From assembly GCF_016464375.1 (NCBI RefSeq), contig NZ_JADDIU010000016.1, positions 1 through 64,000 of the forward strand: 64,000 nucleotides of DNA, given 5' to 3'. Position numbers and translations under genes: made by a program. The notes beneath the pieces are model-generated. The model did not search any database. It saw only the letters and a program-made list of their open reading frames with translations, and was not told the origin of the DNA. Source of the DNA: Bacillus renqingensis (lineage in GTDB: Bacteria > Bacillota > Bacilli > Bacillales > Cytobacillaceae). This document shows, piece after piece, positions 18,308 through 27,117 of this stretch (positions are counted from its first letter, which is position 1; every line of letters begins with the position of its first letter).

Positions 18308-18955
18308 ATGCTTGATGCCCATAAGGCACGAGAAGAGCTTGAAGACATTTTGAAGCAAAAAGAATACCGGGTATATGACGAATCAAAAGGGCTGCTTGCC
18401 ACCTGGTGGGAGGAAGCAAAACGCTGGCTCAGCGAGAAATTGGCAGCCCTGTTTCCGTCTATTGAGGTTTCGAATGGCGCTGCCAGTTCTATCTTGATTA
18501 TCGTTATAGTAGTCGTTTTACTGCTATTGGTACTGTCCGTCTTTCTTCTCGTTCGACACCATAAACGAAATCGGATGCTGCGAAAGCAAAAACCGCTGCA
18601 ATCGATGAAAGAGTTGAATTGGTCATTTGCACAGCATATAAAGGAGGCAAACAGGCTGGAAGCTTTAGGGGATTACACCCGTTCTACGCGCCACCTTTTC
18701 TTGGCTTTGCTCTTATTTTTCCACGAGCATAAGTGGCTTGAGGCAAGAATTTGGAAAACCAATTGGGAGTACTATGAAGAACTGAAAAAGGGAGATCAGC
18801 AACGGGCCGAGCAGTTTTTCCACCTTGCCCACTTTTTTGATGAAGTAACCTATGGAGAGCGAAAAGTGCAGCTACAAGAATACAGGCAGTTTCATGCGGA
18901 TGTCATGAAAGAGCTTGGAGGAGAAGGGGGAGAACGATCCGTTGAAAAAGGCTAG
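18308..18955 (+). CDS. DUF4129 domain protein
   Basis: About 215 residues: a cytosolic or external N-terminal helix region, one strong transmembrane helix (about residues 58-80), then the DUF4129 domain with W-x-F-A-x-H, a long helix and a TYGERK-like segment. This family occurs next to MoxR/DUF58/DUF4350 genes across bacteria and is often fused to transglutaminase-like proteins. The start is ATG 18308, with AAGGTGA overlapping the upstream stop; in-frame GTG 18299 and ATG 18302 are alternatives. The next gene begins inside its 3' end. Confidence 0.82.
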   Translation: MLDAHKAREELEDILKQKEYRVYDESKGLLATWWEEAKRWLSEKLAALFPSIEVSNGAASSILIIVIVVVLLLLVLSVFLLVRHHKRNRMLRKQKPLQSMKELNWSFAQHIKEANRLEALGDYTRSTRHLFLALLLFFHEHKWLEARIWKTNWEYYEELKKGDQQRAEQFFHLAHFFDEVTYGERKVQLQEYRQFHADVMKELGGEGGERSVEKG

Positions 18956-20072
18956 ACAAGGGTGGGTTTGGCTTGCTGTGTTACTGGTCATTTTTGTCGC
19001 CATCAGTTATTTCTCCTACACACCTAAGCCACAGTTGTACCCAAACTATGTATCGGATTCTCCTTCTCCTACCGGGGTAAAGGGATTATATACATATCTT
19101 AACAAGGAAAGAAAGGCAAAACGCTGGAGCCATACTCCTGATCTATTACCAAGGGGCCAGGCAAATCAATTACTGATGATGGTCGAGCCTTCAATCATCC
19201 CCGATGAAAAGCAAATGAAAGCCTATATGGATTTTGTCGCGGCAGGAAATACGATTTTATTGCTAAAAAATAACCCAAAAGGGATGTTTGATTTCAAAAC
19301 GGCGCCGATTGCCGACGTTGATGACGAAAACACTGTTATGAAGGTAGTTGATCAGAACAAAAAAGCCTATAAGGCTGAAATCAGATCCGATTTTCGCCTT
19401 GAAACAAGGCAGGGGGATATCGTCCTGCTTCATGATCAGGCAGGTACAGTGGCGCTGAAACGCAACGTAGGGAAAGGCCAGTTGATCGTTAGTGTTGCCC
19501 CTGAGTGGCTGACGAATGGAAACATTTTAGCCAAAGACCATTTATCGCTGGTTATCAGTTTACTAAATGAAAGTGGTGAACCCTCGATTCTATTTGATGA
19601 ATACCTTCACGGAACGGAGGATGCTTCGTCTACTTTAACCGTCTACCCGAAGTGGTTTATACTGCTAATTCTTCAAGGAATCATACTAGCGATTCTCTGG
19701 CTTTGGCTTCAAGGAAAGCGGTTTGGACCAATATTTGTCCCGCGGGAAGATTCCGTACGGTTTAGCGACGAGGGAATTCGGGCACTTTCTGCCTGGTATC
19801 TTCGCGGCAGACGCTATCATGATTCACTCCTGATTCAAGCAGACTACGTCAAACTGCTCCTCCAAGAACACTGGCAGATTCCTTACAGCCGGGAGTGGCA
19901 GAATCTTTCCGACTTTCTGGAACGAAAGTGGCAGGGAATGAAACCGACGGAGATCCATTCCTTCCTTAAAGGGTTAGTCGCTGTCCTTGAAAAAGAAAAA
20001 ATAAGCAAACAGGAATATCTGCTCTGGTCTAGAAAGCTCGACCAACTACAGAAAGAGGTGGAACAGGGATGA
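18942..20072 (+). CDS. DUF4350 domain protein
   Basis: About 376 residues with a helix at the N-terminus (WLAVLLVIFVAISYFSY), an external GATase-like DUF4350 domain (SPSPTGVKGLYTYL...), a second helix near residues 240-258 (WFILLILQGIILAILWLWL) and a cytosolic tail. TTG 18942 is preferred over TTG 18915 because GGGGGAG lies 9 bases upstream; the gene then overlaps the DUF4129 gene by 14 bases. It ends in an ATGA overlap with the MoxR gene, so translation is coupled. Function unknown, envelope-linked by context. Confidence 0.82.
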   Translation: MKKARQGWVWLAVLLVIFVAISYFSYTPKPQLYPNYVSDSPSPTGVKGLYTYLNKERKAKRWSHTPDLLPRGQANQLLMMVEPSIIPDEKQMKAYMDFVAAGNTILLLKNNPKGMFDFKTAPIADVDDENTVMKVVDQNKKAYKAEIRSDFRLETRQGDIVLLHDQAGTVALKRNVGKGQLIVSVAPEWLTNGNILAKDHLSLVISLLNESGEPSILFDEYLHGTEDASSTLTVYPKWFILLILQGIILAILWLWLQGKRFGPIFVPREDSVRFSDEGIRALSAWYLRGRRYHDSLLIQADYVKLLLQEHWQIPYSREWQNLSDFLERKWQGMKPTEIHSFLKGLVAVLEKEKISKQEYLLWSRKLDQLQKEVEQG

Positions 20073-20998
20073 ACAAAGAACTTACATCCTTCTTAGAAAC
20101 ATATGAGCAACGAATTCTCGGACAAAGTTTAAATCTACGGCTATTATTATCAGCCGTCTTAGCAGGGGGGCATGTCCTGCTTGAAGGGGTGCCTGGCACC
20201 GGGAAAACGCAAATGGTGCGGACGCTCGCCGGGCTGTTGGGCGGAGACTTTAATCGAATTCAATTCACTCCGGACCTGCTGCCGAGTGATATTACCGGCA
20301 GCATGATCTACAATATGAAAGAAGGCAACTTTCAAACATTGAAGGGGCCAATTTTTACGAATATTTTATTAGCGGATGAAATTAATCGGACACCGGCAAA
20401 AACACAGGCCGCACTTTTGGAAGCGATGGAAGAGAAGCAGGTAACGATTCAAGGAGAAACGTACCAGCTTCCGGATGTGTTTTTCGTTGTCGCAACCCAA
20501 AACCCAATCGAATTTGAAGGGACATATCCACTGCCGGAAGCCCAGCAGGACCGTTTCTTATTTAAGTTGAACATCGATTTCCCAAGCTTTGAGGAAGAGA
20601 AACAGGTGTTAAAACAAGTAATTGAAAATCAAATGGAAGTTCGCTCTATTCATGAAGTGCTGGATTTGCCCGCATTTATCGCGATTCGGAAACAGATCAG
20701 CACTGTGACTGTCAGCGAAAATGTCCTCGACTATATGATGAAAATCGTCAGAAAGACGCGGGAGACGGAGGCAATTCGCTTCGGCGCCAGTACCAGAGCA
20801 GGAATTTCCATAGGAAAAGCGGCCCAAGCCTGGGCTTATCTCTCGGGAAGAGATTATGTGACGCCGGATGATATTAAAATCGTCGCAAAACCGGCATTGC
20901 GCCATCGGATTCAGCTATCCCCGCATGTAGAATTGGAGGGAGCAACCGTTGACCAAATCATTGAAGAACTTGTGGGCTCGATTCCTGTTCCAAGATAG
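20069..20998 (+). CDS. MoxR-type AAA+ ATPase
   Basis: A 309-residue MoxR-family ATPase, a chaperone-like protein thought to activate or assemble partner proteins. Walker A is GVPGTGKT (about residues 38-45), Walker B is LLADEINR, sensor 1 is VATQNPIE, and the lid domain lies in the last 100 residues. It follows DUF4350 with a 4-base overlap, and the DUF58 gene starts inside its last 50 bases, so its partner is almost certainly the VWA-like DUF58 protein. The P-loop codons contain GGTGCCTGGCACC by chance, identical to an intergenic repeat block. Confidence 0.93.
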   Translation: MNKELTSFLETYEQRILGQSLNLRLLLSAVLAGGHVLLEGVPGTGKTQMVRTLAGLLGGDFNRIQFTPDLLPSDITGSMIYNMKEGNFQTLKGPIFTNILLADEINRTPAKTQAALLEAMEEKQVTIQGETYQLPDVFFVVATQNPIEFEGTYPLPEAQQDRFLFKLNIDFPSFEEEKQVLKQVIENQMEVRSIHEVLDLPAFIAIRKQISTVTVSENVLDYMMKIVRKTRETEAIRFGASTRAGISIGKAAQAWAYLSGRDYVTPDDIKIVAKPALRHRIQLSPHVELEGATVDQIIEELVGSIPVPR

Positions 20999-22307
20999 AG
21001 GAATCCTGCCCACCAAACGATTACTGCTTATTTATCTTTTGCTGACCATTGGATTAGCAGTTGCGGTGGCAGGGGATCTGTCATGGTGGAATGTGGTGAC
21101 AATCAATCTGATTGTTTTTTTCGTCAGTCTGGCAGATTTAGTATTCTCACCGAAAAAAACTCAGTTAAGCTTGAAACGGACCATACACGAGGAAATGGAG
21201 CGGGGAATCCCCTATCCGGTCACGATTGAAGTGAGCAATCCTTCTGCCTATTCTTTTTCCTACCGGATAATTGACAGTTTGCCGGAGTCTTTCGCAAGAC
21301 CGTTCCCCCTTACCGGGGCGATTCCCAAGGATTCCATCATGAAGATCACGTATGAAACAACGGCTGCTGACAGAGGAAAATATGCGATAAACAAGTTATA
21401 TTTTCGTTACCGAAGCTTGTTTGGATTGTGGGAGAAGCAAACGACAGTTGAATTGCCGGATACGATTAAAGTCATTCCGGATTTAACCGAGACAAAACAA
21501 TATTTAGAAAACGCCCAGCAGTTCTTACTGTATGAAGGCGTTAAGATTCGCAAGCAGCAAAGCGGCATTGGCGAGTTCGCGAAAATCCGCAGCTATGTCG
21601 TTGGCGACGATCCCCGGAAAATCAATTGGCGTCAAACCGCAAAGCTACGGGAAGTAATGACAAACGAATATGAACCCGAACATGGCAAATATATTACCAT
21701 CTTAATCGATTGTGGCAGAATGATGGGCGCGGAGCTGAAAAGAGGCAATCGCTTAGAAAAAGCGTTGGAGGCAGCGCTGACGGTTGCCGCTGCCGCCCTG
21801 CAAAAAGGAGATTACGTTTCTGTTCTTGCCTTTTCAAAGGAAATCAAAGTATACGTGCCAGCAGCAAAAGGGATGGCCCATCTGCAGACGATCCTCCAGG
21901 CGATTTACAATGTGAAGGTAGATGCCGCAGAATCTAATTATGCGGCGGTGCTGCAATATTTGGAGATGGTGCAAAAGAAGCGCAGCCTGCTGCTGTTGTT
22001 CAGCGATGTTCATACCTTTTTACATGAAGAATCAGCTCTTGTTTATTTGAAACGGCTTAGAAAGCGGCATTTATTTTTCATGGTTGGGGTAGAGGACCAG
22101 ATACTGGTAAAGCGAACAAAAGAAGCCCCAACAGATGTTCAGGCGGCGATGTTGAAAAGTATCGCCCAGCAGCAGCTTTTGTTTAAAAAGCGGGAAAAAA
22201 ATAAATGGGAAAAACAGGGCCTGCAAATGATTGAGGCCCGGGAGGAAAAATTAGCGGTAACCGCCGTTTCTCATTACATCGAAATTATGAATCAGAATTT
22301 GTTGTAG
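20949..22307 (+). CDS. DUF58 domain (VWA-like) membrane protein
   Basis: 452 residues with two N-terminal membrane helices (about residues 22-60), a beta-rich external-type domain and the DUF58 core, whose hallmark EFAKIRSYVVGDDPRKINW is intact. A VWA-like fold with DCGRMMG follows, a possible degenerate MIDAS. It starts at TTG 20949 behind GGAGGGA, overlapping moxR by 50 bases. Its 3' end overlaps the convergent SpoIIM-like gene by 23 bases. MoxR/DUF58 pairs are widespread; their substrate in Bacillaceae is unknown. Confidence 0.88.
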   Translation: MTKSLKNLWARFLFQDRGILPTKRLLLIYLLLTIGLAVAVAGDLSWWNVVTINLIVFFVSLADLVFSPKKTQLSLKRTIHEEMERGIPYPVTIEVSNPSAYSFSYRIIDSLPESFARPFPLTGAIPKDSIMKITYETTAADRGKYAINKLYFRYRSLFGLWEKQTTVELPDTIKVIPDLTETKQYLENAQQFLLYEGVKIRKQQSGIGEFAKIRSYVVGDDPRKINWRQTAKLREVMTNEYEPEHGKYITILIDCGRMMGAELKRGNRLEKALEAALTVAAAALQKGDYVSVLAFSKEIKVYVPAAKGMAHLQTILQAIYNVKVDAAESNYAAVLQYLEMVQKKRSLLLLFSDVHTFLHEESALVYLKRLRKRHLFFMVGVEDQILVKRTKEAPTDVQAAMLKSIAQQQLLFKKREKNKWEKQGLQMIEAREEKLAVTAVSHYIEIMNQNLL

Positions 22308-23259
22308 CTTTCATCAGCTTCATTTTTCCGATTAGGATATATAAGAATAACCCAATAACTGTTAAGAAAGCGACGATATACTTGGCTTCCAACGAGATGT
22401 TCGCCGGGGTGATAAAACCCTCAATGATTCCGGCGATGACAAATAAGGGAATCGTCCCAAGCAGCAGCTGAACGGAGCGTTTGGCTTGCTGCTTTAATTG
22501 ATAGCCCCTTGAATAGTTGCCCGGAACAAAGAGCTTGTAGCCCATTAACAGTCCGGCACCGCCCGCGATAAAGATCGCCGTTAGCTCAATTATCCCATGG
22601 GGAACGATATAGGCCCAGAAATCATAGGATTTATCGTAATGCCAAAACAAGGCGGCAAGTGCTCCGACCATAATGCCGTTATAAATGAGCAAATAGACGG
22701 TTAAGATCCCAAATGTAATCCCGCCAGCAAAGGCTAGAATCGCAACCTGAATGTTGTTCGTCATAATGCTCGCCGACATGAGGGAGGAATTAACCGCTCC
22801 ATCATAACTGCCGAGGCTTTCCGGGTCAACGCCTTGAGCGACATTTGCCGGAAGGACAGAATAAATATGCAGTGGATCACTCATCACCGCAAGAAAGCTG
22901 CCGATTCCTCCAATGGCAAACAAAATCATGGCAACGATGACAAAATTCCATTGTTCCAGTAACAAGCCAATAAATTTCGTACCAAAAAAATAACGAATTT
23001 GTTTTCCACTAGATATTTGATCCTTATATAATAGATTATGTGCTTTGGAAACAAGTCCATTTAAGTATCGGGTTACGTTGTCATGTTGAAAATAGGTCTG
23101 GCTGTAGGAAAGATTCTGGGCGGCCTTCTGATAGAGTCGATGAAATTTTGTGATATTGTCACCAGTAATCGCCCTCCGGCCTTTGCTTAAGGCAGCCACT
23201 AATTGTTCCAGCTGCTTCCAGTCGTCACGATGCTGCTTGATAAATTGTTTTACATCCAT
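22285..23259 (-). CDS. SpoIIM-like (DUF95/stage II sporulation M family) membrane protein
   Basis: A 324-residue protein with a helical N-terminal domain (about residues 1-105), then six to seven membrane helices, including the PHGIIELTAIFIAGGAGLLMGYKL signature split across helices, characteristic of SpoIIM-type proteins. True SpoIIM helps the SpoIID/P machine in engulfment, but members beside MoxR/DUF58/RDD genes are a separate, uncharacterised group found also in non-sporulators. The gene is convergent with the DUF58 gene with overlapping 3' ends, and divergent from the RDD gene. Confidence 0.83.
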   Translation of the reverse strand: MDVKQFIKQHRDDWKQLEQLVAALSKGRRAITGDNITKFHRLYQKAAQNLSYSQTYFQHDNVTRYLNGLVSKAHNLLYKDQISSGKQIRYFFGTKFIGLLLEQWNFVIVAMILFAIGGIGSFLAVMSDPLHIYSVLPANVAQGVDPESLGSYDGAVNSSLMSASIMTNNIQVAILAFAGGITFGILTVYLLIYNGIMVGALAALFWHYDKSYDFWAYIVPHGIIELTAIFIAGGAGLLMGYKLFVPGNYSRGYQLKQQAKRSVQLLLGTIPLFVIAGIIEGFITPANISLEAKYIVAFLTVIGLFLYILIGKMKLMKATTNSDS

Positions 23260-23363
23260 TATGACACCTTCTCTCTAGTTTACATCCATTCCTTATTATA
23301 GTAATATTGTAGAAAAATAGAAACACCTATTTTAAAAAACATCATGATTATGGGGGAATCTTA

Positions 23364-24170
23364 ATGAACTATGAACAAATGGAGGTTAAAACTCCCGAAT
23401 ATGTCTCGCTGCAGTTTCGTCTTGCCGGATTAGGAAGTAGAGCTGCTGCTTTTATTATAGACCAAATCTTCTTAATGTTGGTTAATATTTTATGCATAAT
23501 CATCGCTTATTTCGTCGTCAAAGGGATGTATTCATTACCATTTTTTTTAATTGACAGTTCCGTTCCCATCGCCATTACCGTTATTATCCTGTTCATTATT
23601 AATGGGGGTTATTTTTTTGCTTGCGAGTTTTTTACAGGTGGCAGAACACTAGGAAAGAAAATGGTAGGGATTCGCGTCATTCAAGATAATGGTCATAGCA
23701 TTACTTTACTTTCAAGCTTTATTCGTAATCTCCTGCGCATCATCGATTCGTTACCGACCGGATATTTTGTCGGGATCCTCATGATCTTTTTCCATCCTAA
23801 GCATAAGCGTCTAGGTGATCTTGTCGCCGGCACGATTGTCGTCCACGAGCGTAAAGCGAAAGCGAAAAAGAAGAAGCTTACCGGCATTGAGAAAGAAATT
23901 CATAATAGAGGGCTCTCGAAAGATCATCTAGTGATTGATGAATGGACGTTGAAGTCATTTAAGGAAAAAGACTGGAAGCTCCTTAAGACCTATATAGGCC
24001 GTTTCCAGCAGCTGACTGAGATTGAGAGGGTTCAATTGACGAGACAAATCGCCGATCTATTGCTGCCGAAAATCGGGATAGATGCTGCGGGAAAAAATAC
24101 AGAGGATTTAGAAAATATACTCCTCGTTCTTTATTTACATCTCCGGGATGAGTGGGAATTCGAGCTTTAG
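23364..24170 (+). CDS. RDD family membrane protein with long C-terminal tail
   Basis: 268 residues. The RDD domain shows the first arginine (RLAGLGSRAAAFIID), an aspartate in the first helix and GGRTLGKKMVGIRV, with helices at about residues 30-55, 65-90 and 125-145. A basic linker (KAKAKKKK) and a roughly 95-residue helical cytosolic tail follow, longer than in minimal RDD proteins. The pairing with a SpoIIM-like gene next to MoxR/DUF58 is seen in many phyla and suggests one membrane system. Starts with ATG after GGGGGAA; a terminator follows. Confidence 0.85.
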   Translation: MNYEQMEVKTPEYVSLQFRLAGLGSRAAAFIIDQIFLMLVNILCIIIAYFVVKGMYSLPFFLIDSSVPIAITVIILFIINGGYFFACEFFTGGRTLGKKMVGIRVIQDNGHSITLLSSFIRNLLRIIDSLPTGYFVGILMIFFHPKHKRLGDLVAGTIVVHERKAKAKKKKLTGIEKEIHNRGLSKDHLVIDEWTLKSFKEKDWKLLKTYIGRFQQLTEIERVQLTRQIADLLLPKIGIDAAGKNTEDLENILLVLYLHLRDEWEFEL

Positions 24171-24172
24171 TG

Positions 24173-24217
24173 AAAAACCCCCTTGAGCTGCAGCTGCGGC
24201 TTAAAGGGGTTTTATTG
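24173..24217 (+). terminator. Rho-independent terminator
   Basis: AAAACCCCCTT... and ...TTAAAGGGGTTTT arms around an inner CAGCTG-rich stem, then a T-rich tail, immediately after the RDD gene stop. Confidence 0.75.
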
Positions 24218-24314
24218 CTTTAAATGGTATAATGAAAAAAAGTTCATTTTAGTTAAACTAAGTGAAAGCTTTACTTTGTAAGAATGATGAATATATCTGA
24301 AAGGGTGACAAAAA

Positions 24315-25238
24315 GTGAAACTTTATAACTCCATTCTTGATCTTATCGGAAATACGCCGATTGTAAAATTAAATAAACTGCCCGACTCAACAGGTGCCGA
24401 TGTCTACATAAAATTGGAATCATTCAATCCTGGAGGAAGCGTGAAAGACCGTGCAGCTATTAATATGATTGAACGCGCCGAGGCCGAGGGCAAACTGATT
24501 CCCGGCAGAAGCACCGTCATTGAGCCGACGTCTGGTAACACCGGGATCGGGATTGCCATGGTATGTGCCGTAAAAGGTTACCGTTGCATTATCACCATGC
24601 CTGATAATGCCACACTTGAACGTGTGAAAATTTTAAAAGCATACGGCGCTGAAGTGCATTTAACACCGGCAAGTCTACGCATGCAGGGGGCCATTGATAA
24701 GGCCAGTGAATTAGCAGAAACCCTTCCTGATACCTTTATCCCGATGCAGTTTGAAAACCCGGCAAATTCAGATGCCCATCGCGGTACAACAGCGGTTGAA
24801 ATCATGGAAGCCTTTGAAGGGAAACTAGACGCTCTCGTACTGACAGCAGGAACAGGTGGAACGGTAACTGGAGTCGGGGAAGAATTAAAAAAACAGATGC
24901 CTGATTTAAAAATTTATGTTGTAGAGCCGGCCGGATCTCCTGTTTTATCAGGTGGTAAGCCAGGGCCCCATAAAATTCCAGGAACTGGTCCTGGTTTTAT
25001 ACCAACGATTTTGAATCAAGGGATTTATGATGAAATCCTGCATATTAAAGATGAAGACGCCCAAGTGATGGCACGCCTCCTTGCAGCGAAAGAAGGAATT
25101 TTCATCGGTGCCTCCGGAGCATCTTCGGCGTATTTTGCGATAGAGATTGCAAAAAGCTTACCATCGTCAGCAAGAGTCCTTTGTATTGCGCCTGATACTG
25201 GAGAGCGGTACCTGTCTTCCGATTTATTTCCAGGTTAA
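24315..25238 (+). CDS. cysK: Cysteine synthase (O-acetylserine sulfhydrylase family)
   Basis: A 307-residue PLP enzyme making cysteine from O-acetylserine and sulfide. The PLP lysine is K44 in NPGGSVKDRAA; PTSGNTGIG binds the substrate carboxylate and TAGTGGTVTG the phosphate. Details such as LESFNPGGSVKDRAA and MPDNATLERVKILKAYGAE look nearer to the B. subtilis YtkP branch than to its main CysK, so the exact paralogue is uncertain. It starts at GTG after AAAGGGTG. No T-box or S-box leader is seen in the 140-base upstream spacer. Confidence 0.9.
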   Translation: MKLYNSILDLIGNTPIVKLNKLPDSTGADVYIKLESFNPGGSVKDRAAINMIERAEAEGKLIPGRSTVIEPTSGNTGIGIAMVCAVKGYRCIITMPDNATLERVKILKAYGAEVHLTPASLRMQGAIDKASELAETLPDTFIPMQFENPANSDAHRGTTAVEIMEAFEGKLDALVLTAGTGGTVTGVGEELKKQMPDLKIYVVEPAGSPVLSGGKPGPHKIPGTGPGFIPTILNQGIYDEILHIKDEDAQVMARLLAAKEGIFIGASGASSAYFAIEIAKSLPSSARVLCIAPDTGERYLSSDLFPG

Positions 25239-25248
25239 GCCACAAAAA

Positions 25249-25270
25249 GGCCAGCCGAATCCGGCTGGCG
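25249..25270. terminator. Bidirectional terminator
   Basis: GGCCAGCCG and CGGCTGGC form a tight hairpin between the convergent cysteine synthase and coat genes. The flanking A-run and T-rich sequence allow use mainly on the minus strand. Confidence 0.65.
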
Positions 25271-25283
25271 ATAGGCGAACATT

Positions 25284-25649
25284 TTATTGGTTGTACGGAA
25301 ATTGCGAGGAATAGCTGCTAAATTGCTGATAGGCTTGGTCGATTTTTTGTTGATCTTCGGCTTCAAGCTTATACCAACCATTCTGGAACATTAACAGAAA
25401 CAGTTCACGACAGCTTTGCTGTGTCTCATTAAGAATTTGCAATAAATCGGCATAGAGCTGTTGATGACTCGCCTCACGAACGGCAATGTTTAAACTGTCT
25501 GTAAGATATTTGCACGTACTTAGACCATCATTGATAAAATCGCGGTCATTCATTTCAGGACCTTTCACCTTAGGCAATTGACCCGTTTGCGGATTGGCAA
25601 TTTGATTTGGATTTTGCGCTTGCTGTCCTTGTGCTTGCTGGTTTTGCAT
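25284..25649 (-). CDS. CotF-family spore coat protein
   Basis: 121 residues: a Gln/Asn-rich N-terminal 35 residues (QNQQAQGQQAQNPNQ), then a compact helical domain with DRDFINDGLSTCKYLTDSLN and two more long helices, matching the CotF/YhcQ family (ferritin-like fold). It is expected in the mother cell and then the spore coat. It forms an operon with the similar small gene directly upstream (25675-25944). The start ATG follows GGAAGGGAG. Confidence 0.85.
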   Translation of the reverse strand: MQNQQAQGQQAQNPNQIANPQTGQLPKVKGPEMNDRDFINDGLSTCKYLTDSLNIAVREASHQQLYADLLQILNETQQSCRELFLLMFQNGWYKLEAEDQQKIDQAYQQFSSYSSQFPYNQ

Positions 25650-25674
25650 TTATTTTAACTCCCTTCCTGAGATC

Positions 25675-25944
25675 TTAATGCTGCCTAGGCATACTGGCTA
25701 ATACCGTATTGTTATTAACCTGAAGGTGTGAGAGCAGCCTTTGATAATGGTTTTGATGCATCTGGCCTGCCTTATCGAGTGCTTGTTTTATTTCCATATT
25801 GGTGACTTGCTGGGCCATGAAATGAAATTTTTTAAATGCCAGAAGCTCCCATGATAAGGCATCCTTTATATATTGCAGGTCTTTGGTTGTGATGGCAGGG
25901 GGCGGGCTTTGCATCGTGACTTGATTTGCTTGTTGAGATTGCAT
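25675..25944 (-). CDS. Small spore coat-like protein, CotF-related partner
   Basis: About 89 residues from ATG 25944, chosen because AAAGGAGC lies 8 bases upstream; the reading frame extends further to 25989 but without a ribosome site. Composition (Gln/Asn-rich start, then two helices with LQYIKDALSWELLAFKKFH) parallels the downstream CotF-type gene and suggests a paired half-size coat protein. The next gene starts 26 bases later, so both are probably transcribed together during sporulation. Family assignment is by resemblance only. Confidence 0.72.
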   Translation of the reverse strand: MQSQQANQVTMQSPPPAITTKDLQYIKDALSWELLAFKKFHFMAQQVTNMEIKQALDKAGQMHQNHYQRLLSHLQVNNNTVLASMPRQH

Positions 25945-26148
25945 ATAAAAGCTCCTTTCGCGAATAGTGTCAAGAATAGGATGAACCATGTTGCCTCCAT
26001 TTATGTAACATATTGTTGTTTTGTGGGTTGATTTGTTAAATTTCTAAGACTTTTGTTGTATTTAGTAAATATTAATCGAAAAAAATCGGCTGGGGTTGTA
26101 TAATAGTATCTTGTTGGATCATTTCTAATAAAGGAGTGAATAAATATA

Positions 26149-26529
26149 ATGGAGTGGACATTAGCGATATTATTCGGAGTTTCTGTTTTGCTGCTCATCA
26201 TCTCAATTATTGGGAATCGGCAGACAGCTAAAAAAGAGCAAAATGAAATTGACATGGTTCACATGGCGCTGATGAAAGAAATCAACGAACTTCAGGAGGC
26301 TATTCGGAATCTCGAACTAGACCTTGAAGTGGTTGAAAAGGAAGCAGGCATTCAATTGTCAGCTGATGAAAAACTTTTCATGCGTGAAATACTAGATTTA
26401 TATAAACGCAAATACTCGATTGAGAGTATTGCCGAGAAAAAACAAGTTTCCGTAAGTGAAATCAAACAGTTGCTTACTCCACATCTGGCATCAAAGGATG
26501 AAAGGAGCAAGGTATCAAATGAAATTTAA
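26149..26529 (+). CDS. Single-pass membrane protein with coiled coil
   Basis: 126 residues: one N-terminal helix (about 3-22), a coiled-coil stretch (MVHMALMKEINELQEAIRNLELDLEVVEK, about 37-65) and a C-terminal helix-turn-helix-like part (SIESIAEKKQVSVSEIKQLL). I cannot name a family. The last part looks like a small recruitment or DNA-binding-type helical motif facing the cytoplasm. ATG 26149 follows AAAGGAGTG. It overlaps the next gene by 11 bases, so the two belong to one operon. Confidence 0.72.
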   Translation: MEWTLAILFGVSVLLLIISIIGNRQTAKKEQNEIDMVHMALMKEINELQEAIRNLELDLEVVEKEAGIQLSADEKLFMREILDLYKRKYSIESIAEKKQVSVSEIKQLLTPHLASKDERSKVSNEI

Positions 26530-26998
26530 TAGACTGAGCAGTCTTGCAGCAGGAATTCTGATTGCTACTAGTATCAGTGGTGCTGTTTACTTTCTCGGTG
26601 ATAGCGGGTCCCCCTCTAAAGCTGTGGAAAAACCAACCGAAACGAAAGTAAAGGCAGAGCTTTCTGATACGGAGATGAAGGATAAGCTGACAGCTTCCGG
26701 CTATATTGTGCAAAAGAAAGAAGATTATGACAAGTCTATCGCAACGGCTAAGGCAGATGGACAAAAAGCGGCAGCTGATAAGAAAATTGTCTACCGGGCA
26801 GTCATTGGGGTATCACAAGGGATGACGAGTATCGATGTCGGTAAAATGTTGGAAAAAGGAAAAATCATCAAAGGCAGCGCCTATCAATTTTCAAAAGCAG
26901 TTGAGAAGAAAAAGGTAGAAAACAAGTTGCGCCCGGGCACATTTATCGTTGACAGCGATATGTCGAATGACGAAATTATTGCAGCTATTTTTAAATAA
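26519..26998 (+). CDS. Secreted YceG/MltG-like protein with only the LysM-like domain
   Basis: 159 residues: signal-anchor (about residues 5-25), a charged linker, then a C-terminal domain (about 85-159) resembling the LysM-like module of YceG/MltG endolytic transglycosylases. It has the pattern VSQGMTSIDVGKMLEKGKII, then LRPGTFIVDSDMSNDEIIAAI. The catalytic glutamate domain of MltG is absent, so it probably binds glycan rather than cutting it. Databases often label such short proteins aminodeoxychorismate lyase, which is misleading. The start ATG has AAAGGAG at a good distance. A terminator follows. Confidence 0.75.
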   Translation: MKFNRLSSLAAGILIATSISGAVYFLGDSGSPSKAVEKPTETKVKAELSDTEMKDKLTASGYIVQKKEDYDKSIATAKADGQKAAADKKIVYRAVIGVSQGMTSIDVGKMLEKGKIIKGSAYQFSKAVEKKKVENKLRPGTFIVDSDMSNDEIIAAIFK

Positions 26999-27012
26999 GG
27001 AGTAATGACGAG

Positions 27013-27037
27013 GGGCTTCCCGATAATCGGGAAGCCC
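27013..27037 (+). terminator. Rho-independent terminator
   Basis: GGGGCTTCCCGAT and ATCGGGAAGCCC arms form a near-perfect hairpin after the MltG-like gene; the tail is only weakly T-rich. Confidence 0.65.
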
Positions 27038-27086
27038 TAAATACTTTTCGCTTGCTTCAATTGATTATATTTGCTACGATAAACTG

Positions 27087-27098
27087 ACGAACGTTCGT
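27087..27098. promoter_or_regulatory. TetR-type operator ACGAACGTTCGT
   Basis: A perfect 12-bp palindrome in the wider context TGACGAACGTTCGTTA, about 20 bases upstream of the TetR gene. Such ACGAACGTTCGT-type sites are known for several TetR regulators of efflux or lipid genes. It most likely mediates autoregulation of the TetR-MFS operon. Confidence 0.75.
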
Positions 27099-27117
27099 TA
27101 AAATTGGAGTGATCTCA

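Noticed and set aside
20188..20200. GGTGCCTGGCACC, identical to the right end of the composite repeat
   Set aside because: It encodes the conserved Walker A residues GVPGTG of the MoxR ATPase, so it is a coding coincidence and not a repeat insertion.
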